Shown here: one piece after another, positions 57,227 through 64,000 of the stretch | Layout: the number at the start of each line of letters is the position of its first letter | Numbering within the stretch: position 1 is the stretch's first letter | Assembly (NCBI GenBank): GCA_027946555.1 | Contig: JAPEVC010000018.1 | Location: 177,113 to 241,112, forward strand | Length of the DNA stretch: 64,000 bases | Source of the DNA: Gnomoniopsis sp. IMI 355080 | Lineage: Eukaryota > Ascomycota > Sordariomycetes > Diaporthales > Gnomoniaceae | Reading direction: 5' to 3' | Notes under the pieces: generated by a model | Database searches by the model: none | What the model was told of the DNA's origin: nothing | Seen by the model: the letters and a program-made list of their open reading frames with translations, nothing else | Made by a program: the position numbers and the translations under genes

Positions 57227-58234
57227 AAGGTTTCACGCACTGCCAAAATCGCCGAAACGACAAGCATCACACGAACGACTACCCACCCGCCACGACTTCG
57301 CACTTCCTTTTGACCCCACCAAAAAAAAACTTCATCCTCTCTGCATTGGGCTGCGGGTGTCTTTTCTTACGCTGCTACATTAGCAAATACCGCGTCATCT
57401 AACTGGACGGCGAGGGAAAAATTCGGATGGACCTGGAGGACCTTTCTCGGTATTTGGTCACAGGGATGGAGTAGAGGGAACCGGAATTTGACGACCTTTG
57501 CAAATTGAAAGGAACAAGAAATTTGCGCCCAGTGTGTATGCGTGTTCTCGTGGCCATGGTTCTTTGGTGATGTAACTGAACCTGGGAGTGATGAAGCGTA
57601 CTCTTCGTGTGGCCATTTGGAAGCCAGAACAGCCCTTGAGTCTGCTCGATTTTGGTCCTTGTCTTGTTCGATCTGCCCCGCCCCTCCCGGACCCCCGATT
57701 AACGTACAGCGCTGAGGGTAATCAGTGATTCCTCAACTGCGACCAGACTTGTCCCACAACAACTACTTCAGCAAAGAAAGCCCTCATCCCACAGCTCATG
57801 CTCCGTAGTCTTTATACTTCCCGGAGTCAACATAGCCCATGATCATTGGCACCGTTATTCGTCCACACTGTTACCTTTCTGGTAACGAATTGCCACACTA
57901 CACGATGGAGTGGATGTCACGATGCAAAAGGTGAAACAAGTAAAGTCAAGTCAAAATTACCGGGTAAGGTTCATCAACTCATCAAGTGGTCCTCTGTTCC
58001 CATAGCCTTTTTTTCTTTTCAAAGTACGCCGACTGGATGCTGCTCGACCTTTCGAAGCCGTTATTATCACTCGTCATCCTACTGGCCGTCGCCAATATGC
58101 AGCAGATTCGTCCGCTTAATTGCACTCCACCACTTTGCCCGTACTACCCCCAAACTCCTGCCGGAATTATTCCCCTTATCCACGGCCGAATTTCCCTAGT
58201 GGTAGGATCTAGTCCCATAACCTACTTCTGCTGT
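57227..58234. other. intergenic: converging 3' ends of RPP1 and UBX gene
   Basis: Includes the probable RPP1 3' UTR and an A run near 57320. No gene supported. Confidence 0.45.
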
Positions 58235-59167
58235 CTATTGAACGACCAGAACACCGCTGGGCACGAGACCAACCTCCCTGAGCGTCTGACCGAAGTCGTC
58301 TGGTGTGAAGGTCTTCCGAGGGAAGGTCATCATGAAGTTGTTGACACCTGCGACAGTGCCGTCCGTCTTCAGCGCCTCTGCAACCTCGAACAAAGTAGTC
58401 TCGGCGGGGAAGCTCTTCTGTACGGTACCGCTTGGGGTCTGGAATCGTAGACGCGCGTCAGTGTACGAGGCACTGCTCTTGGGTGCAGTAGGAGCAGCGG
58501 GTGCAGCGGGCGCGGCAGAAGCGGGCGCCTTGCCCTCGCGCAGAGCCTTGGCCTCCTCCGCCTTCCTTCGGCGCTCCTCTTTGTCGGCCTCAATCTTGGC
58601 TTTGATGCGCTTCTTAGCCTCGATATCGGCCGCCTTTTCCTGTCGCTTCTTCTCCGCCTCCTTGATTTGCTCCTTGCGTTGCAACTCCTCCTTCATGTCC
58701 TGTGTCTCGCGCGTAGCCTTGCGCTTGATAGCATCGTTCTTCTTCTGGTCGATCTTGTCCTGCTCGCTCTGGCGAGCACGCTTCTCGGCGAGGGCGGCGC
58801 GCATCTCGTCAAGTTTCTGCTTCTTCTCTTCTTCGGTGAGCGGCTTCAGCTCCTCGGTCGACTCGCTAAAGTTCTCGTGGCCAGACTTGGAGGCGTGGAA
58901 CTCGGCCATGGCAGTGGTGCGAAATTGCTTGCCGCAGTCATCACAGACCAGGGACTTGGCGAGTTCACCAGTCTCCAGTCCCTTGATCGCCGCGGCGGTG
59001 GCTTCGTCATCGTTTTCCTCGGGGACTTGCAGCTCCTCCAGCGGAACGTCTTGGTTCTTCTCGAGCCATTCCAGGGCACCTTGGAGTCCGCCGGATTTCT
59101 TGACGGCGAGCTCCGCGCGAGCTTTCTCGAAACCCATTTCTAAAAGGGTTTCCAGATCGGAGGCCAT
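58235..59167 (-). CDS. UBA-zinc finger-UBX protein, Cdc48/p97 cofactor
   Basis: Single exon, 310 aa. Residues ~1-40 are a UBA domain (LETLLEMGFEKARAELAVKK) that binds ubiquitin. At ~73-95 a C2H2 finger is visible (CDDCGKQF, then HASKSGH). Residues ~110-215 are a long Lys/Glu/Arg coiled coil. An Ala/Pro linker leads to the UBX domain at ~232-310 (ARLRFQTPSGTVQKSFPAET, NNFMMTFPRKTFTPDDFG, LREVGLVPSGVLVV), whose Phe-Pro-Arg loop docks on Cdc48/p97. Closest animal layout is UBXN1/SAKS1. It should deliver ubiquitinated substrates to Cdc48. A long antisense frame over it is only a shadow. Confidence 0.92.
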   Translation of the reverse strand: MASDLETLLEMGFEKARAELAVKKSGGLQGALEWLEKNQDVPLEELQVPEENDDEATAAAIKGLETGELAKSLVCDDCGKQFRTTAMAEFHASKSGHENFSESTEELKPLTEEEKKQKLDEMRAALAEKRARQSEQDKIDQKKNDAIKRKATRETQDMKEELQRKEQIKEAEKKRQEKAADIEAKKRIKAKIEADKEERRRKAEEAKALREGKAPASAAPAAPAAPTAPKSSASYTDARLRFQTPSGTVQKSFPAETTLFEVAEALKTDGTVAGVNNFMMTFPRKTFTPDDFGQTLREVGLVPSGVLVVQ

Positions 59168-60360
59168 ATTGAGCGCTTTGACTGCTGTCTCGTGGGAGGA
59201 GGAAGACGGTTGGAAGGTGGTTGTGGTATCACTAGAACGAGACGAGCGAGGAAGAGAGTTAGGAGTCGCCTTAAGACTGTTATTTGTAGATGGGCAGAAG
59301 AAGACGGAAAAGAGTTGACGATTTCTTCAGCGAGGACCAAATGCAGGGTTGAAGGGGACTGAGGAGGTAGTTATAAATATTTCAAGAGGATGGAGATGTA
59401 AGGTAGTTTCCATAATTAAGCTGCTGACGATAACGTCAGTGAAGGCAGTCAAGCTGTGTGGGGTGGCCTAAAGGTACGGCAGGCAAGTCAAGTCAATGCG
59501 GACATGTGCTCCGTACCCGCCCAGCCGCCTAGCAGGGGTTAGCTTTGGCGAGCTGTCCCTTTGACTTGTGATGCGCACGCTACTGTCATGAATCTACATG
59601 GTCCAGCAGTGAGAACTGCAGCAGTGAAACTCTGTCACACTTGATCTCTATTATACCTAATGAAAGGGACACTCAAATTATAGGAAAGAGTGATTATTTC
59701 AAGGGGGTATGGGGCCTACAGGGGGCCCGTCAGATTGCCGAAATGGCCCTCAATATGAGCGTTTCTTGTTCCGGAGATCTGGGAGGTTCGGATCAATTGG
59801 CACTGTTCCAACAGGTTGTTAGTGAAACTTGGGGCCAATACCAACGCTGAAGTGGCCCCAAAAGGACCTGGCCACCTGGCCGTGCAGAACGGGCAACGTG
59901 AGGGAGCCTGAGAGAAGGACCTGGACAGCCTGCCCGCCTGGGTGCGCACTCACTGCATGCAAACAGGACCAAGATCCAAATTTAACCGCTGCACACCTGG
60001 GCATATACAAGTACAGACCCTGGATGATCATGTCGTAAGACCTCTGCCGTCATCCACCTTTTTTCCTGCAACTTCCATCTTTCAACTGCACTTGCGCCAG
60101 GCCTTCTGCGTCCTCGTCACATGAACCTAGGTACCTCTTTGAACATAATCTTTGCTGCCTTCAACCCCGAAACTTAGCAGACAATCTCTCCAACTCCTAT
60201 CCGAGGCCATCCAACATCTCGTGCCGACCTCGCCGGACTTGCGTCAACGTCGTGATAGCCTTTCTTAGGTTATTCCAATTCCATTCCCGATCTGCGGCTC
60301 ATACCACCCAATCCGATCTTGCGACAGCCTCGCTCAACGTCCGCGAGTGAACAAACGACA
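59168..60360. other. intergenic between divergent UBX and VAP genes
   Basis: About 1.2 kb; no gene supported. A CCTAGGTACC word lies near 60125. Confidence 0.4.
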
Positions 60361-61513
60361 ATGTCTGTTGAAATTGAGCCGTTCGAGCTCGGCTTCCGCC
60401 GTACGTCCAATCCGCTCGCGGACTATCTGTCCTCAAGCCGAGGATCGTGAACATTACCGAGCTGATCATTGTGGCCTTCCAGGACCCTTCACCGTTGAGG
60501 TCGCCCAAATCCTCAAGCTCCGGAATACAAACAAGCAGCCCGTCGCATTCAAGGTATGTCGGCGCAATTGCGTCAACACCAACCAAACACAATTGCTAAA
60601 TGGAACTAGGTCAAAACCACCGCTCCCAAGCAGTATGATCCCCGAGGATATCCCGAGACACACGGAAGAAGAGGCGAAGGCTCACACTACATCTAGGTAC
60701 TGCGTACGGCCAAATTCTGGCCGCATTGAGCCCGGTCATGAAGTCGAGGTGTCAGGTACGTTGATCTCAATCCGTGGCTCAGCCTCGGACTTTTTAAGCT
60801 GATACTTCCACGTCTACAGTCCTCCTCCAGGCGATGAAGCAAGATCCCCCAGCCGATGCCAAGTCCCGCGACAAGTTCCTCGTCCAGTCTGTCCTCATCT
60901 CCGGCGACCTCGAGTTCAGCAACGTACAGGCCATCGTGAGTCGCCCTTCGCTCCCGATCTGGCAATAAGTCACGCGCAGACACTGACATCATATGCTATC
61001 ACAGTGGGAGGCTGTTCCAAAGTCTGCTGTGCAGGAGAAGAAGATAAGGGTCAACTTCCTCCCAGCCGTCGGTGCAGAGCCTGCTGGCGCCACCGCCACG
61101 CCTGTCAAGCAGTCTCACCTTACCAATGGCGTAAGTTATTCTTCTGGCCATTTCCCCCAGGCGATCATATGCTTACCCGTTCACAGGCCGAGCAGACCCC
61201 TCCTCCAGCCTACTACTCCTCGCCCGACGAGCACCGGCCCACTAGCAGCGGTGCCGCACCTTCCGAACCCACAAGCGATGTTCGCGACGACCCCGACGTC
61301 ACTGCGCCCATTTCCCAGTCTCCCCAGCCCGAGATCATCAACCAGGAGGGACTCCGTCAGCGCAAAGAGGTCACGGCGGTTGCCGCCGACGAGAAGCCGA
61401 GCGTACCCGCGGTGGCGAACGCTGTCAGGCCACAGGGCACCGAGGGCGTGCCAATCCAGTATGTCGCGATACTGTGTCTGATCTGCTTCCTGTTGGCGTA
61501 CTTCTTCTTCTAG
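60361..61513 (+). CDS. SCS2: VAP / Scs2 ER contact-site protein
   Basis: Seven exons, 60361-60400, 60483-60553, 60610-60632, 60697-60755, 60820-60935, 61005-61130 and 61187-61513, sum 762 nt, 253 aa. The third exon has 23 nt. The MSP domain fills residues ~1-125: PFTVEVAQILKLRNTNKQPV, AFKVKTTAPKQYCVRPNSG (the FFAT-binding signature), RIEPGHEVEVSVLLQAM and RDKFLVQSVLI. A Pro/Ser-rich linker follows, and the C-terminal helix YVAILCLICFLLAYFFF anchors the protein in the ER. VAPs bind FFAT-motif lipid-transfer proteins at ER-plasma membrane contacts. Unlike animal VAPs the linker shows no clear coiled coil. Confidence 0.93.
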
Positions 61514-62243
61514 AGGTGAGAAGATACTTGGAACTTCTGGAAGTTTGGTGCAGATCCTCATGTCGGTCTGATGTTCCGGAGGATGGACAGTCTATTTGCA
61601 CGGGGGCAGTGGAGTCGATGTACTTGCTACGCATGTGGTTGCAGAGGGAAAGAAGTATGTGGATTGATACAAATCGAGAGATACCACAACGAAGACGTCT
61701 AGACTGCATCTGCGTTGCGGGTCTTGCTCGGGGTCTTTTTAAAGTTTGTGAGGCGTGTGGTGTGGTTTTCTCTTTTAATGATACGCTTTTTGTTCGCTGA
61801 AATCATAATCGGGCTGTAAGGCCATTCATGACATGGGAGCCTCGTCCGTTCAGTGCAAAGCAGGACTCCGGTCATTTACAGTGGACACCTGAGCGTTCAC
61901 ATCTGTTGAGCGAGTGAGGCAGGTAGATTTCAACTTGTGATTTGTGGAGAGGCGGATGTAAAAGTCCAGACCAAACTATCCTGAGCCAGAGTATTGACCT
62001 TCACCCACTGCATTTTGTATGTACGCTCTGTAAAGTGGAGATGCGCAATTGTAGGGCAGGTGTGGCTTCTATTCTCATGAGATCTTATGAGCTTCCAGAG
62101 CATGACCTCGGTATCGTCTAAACCCTTTTTCTAATACACTCTTCCAGAACGCCACAAGCAGATTGCCAGCCCATATGTACTCGTCCATCTAGATTTACTT
62201 TTCCGTCCAGCAATACCATCGAAGTACAGCATCGTGGCCTCGT
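61514..62243. other. intergenic: converging 3' ends of VAP and desaturase genes
   Basis: 3' UTRs; no gene supported. Confidence 0.5.
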
Positions 62244-63571
62244 CTACGCCTCAATTTCCTGAGGCGTCCAGTCAGCCACCTTGGCGGCCTTTTGCCCGCC
62301 CACCTTGCGCCCACCATTCTTCCTCTTCACGCGGCTCGTCACGCCCACATTCGCGTCCAAGATGAATCGCCACAGCACATACACCCAGCTATCATGCCTC
62401 GGCAGCGGCGCATAGAACTCGTCAGCAATCTCCCGCAGCTTTGGCAGCCGCGTCCACGGCACGGCAGGGAAATCGTGGTGCTCGTTGTGGTAGCCGACGT
62501 TGTACGTAAATACGTTCAGCGGACCGTAGTAGCTGTACGTCTCGGGGATTGGCACGCCGTTGTCTGGGTTGCTGGCTTCGGGCGTGACGGTCTCGTAGAC
62601 GTAGTGCTCGGCAATGAAGTGCCCCGCGGTGGGATGTAAGCTGCCGGCGAGGAAGGACGAGAGGAGGAGGTAGAGGAGTGGCTGCCACGAATTGGTGGCC
62701 TTGACGAGAAGAGTATCGAAGGCGAATTGCACAGCGAGGTTGACGAGGTGGACCCAGGTGAAGGTCACTTGGAAGACGCACATGGGCCGGATGGCGTAGA
62801 AGAAGATCTGGAAGGTGCAGAAGAAGGCTTTACCGAGGATCGAGTCAAAGACAATTGCTTCGAGAGCGGTGGGAAGATCGGTGTCCAGACCGTCGACGCC
62901 AAGAGATTTGTGGTGCGTAAGGTGGTACGGCTGTTGATCATGTTCGTATTAGTAACTAAGGGTCTCGAGTATCCTCAAGGGAGGAGGAGGACGTACCCTG
63001 AACGAAGCACTGTACGGCACGCCGATGGGCAGGTTCGCAAATATGGCAACGAGTCTATTGGCCAACGGGGAGCGGAAGGCAAGGTTGTGCGAGATCTCGT
63101 GAATGGCGAGGAATAGGTTCTGGTTGGCGGTCGCACCGACGACGTAGCCCAGCGCCCAGAATTTCCACGACCAGAAGGACGTGTCCCGCAGGATGTAGGC
63201 GCAGGTGAGCTGCAGGGCGACGACGAAGGCGACGACGTATTTGGTCAATGGCTCGGGACCGCAGAGCTTCGTGACCTATGAGAAAGAGGGCCGAGAGTCA
63301 GTTGTGTGTGTCGAGTGAATGCTACGTGGAGCTTTGTAAAGAGCGTGGTGGCGGATTATACCTCTGGGTGCGCCTTGATAATGGCCAACCGCCTGGTCCT
63401 GTGCGGCTCTTCTGTGTACGTCCAGAAGAAGTCGTTTATCTTCTTGTCGACATCCTCCTGTGCTTGTGTCGCTGCCGCGGCGCCGTTGAGCCTGATCTCG
63501 CTGGCGTCCGCCTTGCCATTCTTGCGCCTCTCCGCGCCGGCGCTCGTCGTCGTTGTCGAGGAGTTTGCCAT
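62244..63571 (-). CDS. Sphingolipid delta-4 desaturase
   Basis: Exons 63571-63362, 63275-62997 and 62930-62244 sum 1176 nt, 391 aa; introns are phase 0. Residues ~1-45 are polar. The lipid-desaturase N-terminal region (INDFFWTYTEEPHRTRRLAI) precedes the membrane helices. The three His boxes are HEISHN, HLTHH (followed by LGVDGLDTDLPTALE) and NEHHDFP. Together with the GPLNVFTYNVGYHNEHHDFP segment they identify the DES/Des1 family, which puts the 4-trans double bond into the dihydroceramide base in the ER. In filamentous fungi this step mainly serves glucosylceramide synthesis. The C-terminus is basic (KRKNGGRKVGGQKAAK). Confidence 0.93.
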
Positions 63572-64000
63572 TATGAATGTGGAGTGGTTTGTTTAGAGGC
63601 GACCAAGCTGAGAATTAATTCTTTAGCTTACGGTGGTCTTAAGGAAGAGAAGAAAAAGGAAGAAACCTCAGAGCCACTAGCTGTGGCCTGAGACTCGGAT
63701 GAAAATGTTCCAGATCATGCGATTTGGGGGGGCGAGTCGGTCAGTGGTAAATAGACACAGCTCCAGAAAGTCAATTGCTCCAGTTTTTTCTTTGACTTAG
63801 CTATCGGCTGTCCCAATGACGGACGTCGAAAGGGTGATGACTTAAATAGAAGAAAAAGAGGAGAATCCAATCTTAGATATCAAACGGTGTCGGGAGGAGA
63901 AATCGACTTCCGCATTACACGACGGCTTTCTCGAAGGTCTCTGTGAATCTCCGCGTTCGCCTCCGAAATTCGCGTGCCTGGGTGCGCCACTGCCGCCCCC
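63572..64000. other. upstream flank of the desaturase gene
   Basis: Promoter side; nothing further recognised before the right edge. Confidence 0.4.

Noticed and set aside
58305..59318. 337-residue plus-strand frame
   Set aside because: Lies antisense over the UBX gene; Ser/Leu-rich composition is what the reverse of a Lys/Glu/Ala coiled coil gives.
1..64000. CRISPR arrays, bacterial operons, complete transposons or LTR pairs
   Set aside because: No regularly spaced repeats, no transposase or integrase frame, no terminal repeat pair seen; gene structure is fungal throughout.

Overview
The window is nuclear DNA from a filamentous ascomycete (Pezizomycotina). The genes carry many short introns (about 40-100 nt, GTRNGT donors, CTAAC-like branch sites, YAG acceptors). 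Eukaryotic housekeeping genes are present (20S proteasome alpha1, Utp15, ribosomal stalk P1, VAP), as are families confined to or typical of filamentous fungi (DUF3824, DUF3716, DUF2408, an Inn1/Fic1-type C2 protein, a secretory LIP lipase, a sphingolipid delta-4 desaturase). The class cannot be fixed from this sequence alone. I see no prokaryotic operon, CRISPR array or intact transposon.

Layout. 1-5.4 kb: 3' part of a DUF3824 SR-rich protein (+), then a protein of unknown family (-) with tandem duplicated SUMO-interacting-like motifs and a frame break near its N-terminus. 7-8.6 kb: secreted LIP-family lipase (+). 9.5-11.2 kb: decayed pseudogene (+) that I tentatively relate to fungal cellular reverse-transcriptase-like (rvt) proteins. 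12.1-13.8 kb: bacterial-type SIS-CBS sugar-phosphate isomerase (-). 13.8-18.6 kb: gene-poor. 18.6-21.7 kb: divergent pair, WKF-domain nucleolar protein (-) and proteasome alpha1 (+). 24.3-25.2 kb: small four-exon gene of unknown function. 27.3 kb: 72-aa secreted cysteine-containing protein with a TATA box. 28.0-30.5 kb: nine-exon amidase-signature protein (-). 31.7 kb: small C-terminally anchored membrane protein. 33.6-34.2 kb: TMEM234 homologue (-). 35.9-37.8 kb: CYP52-like P450 (+).

39.9-64 kb is denser and mostly housekeeping: Inn1/Fic1-like C2 protein (+), DUF3716 coiled-coil protein (+), Utp15 (-), MIZ/SP-RING SUMO-ligase-type protein (+), mitochondrial YCII protein (+), DUF2408 protein (-), ribosomal P1 (+), UBA-ZnF-UBX p97 cofactor (-), VAP/Scs2 (+) and sphingolipid delta-4 desaturase (-).

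The genes do not form one pathway. Themes that recur are ribosome biogenesis and translation (Utp15, P1, WKF protein), ubiquitin/SUMO biology (proteasome, UBX, SP-RING protein, SIM-bearing protein) and membrane lipid work (VAP, desaturase, P450, lipase). The oddities most worth checking are the tandem SIM protein and its frame break, a 49-codon open extension beyond the C2-protein stop, an amidase lacking the usual nucleophile serine, the rvt-like pseudogene, and the small secreted protein. All exon coordinates were placed by eye from splice signals and frame; exon sums were checked to be multiples of three wherever exon lengths are given.
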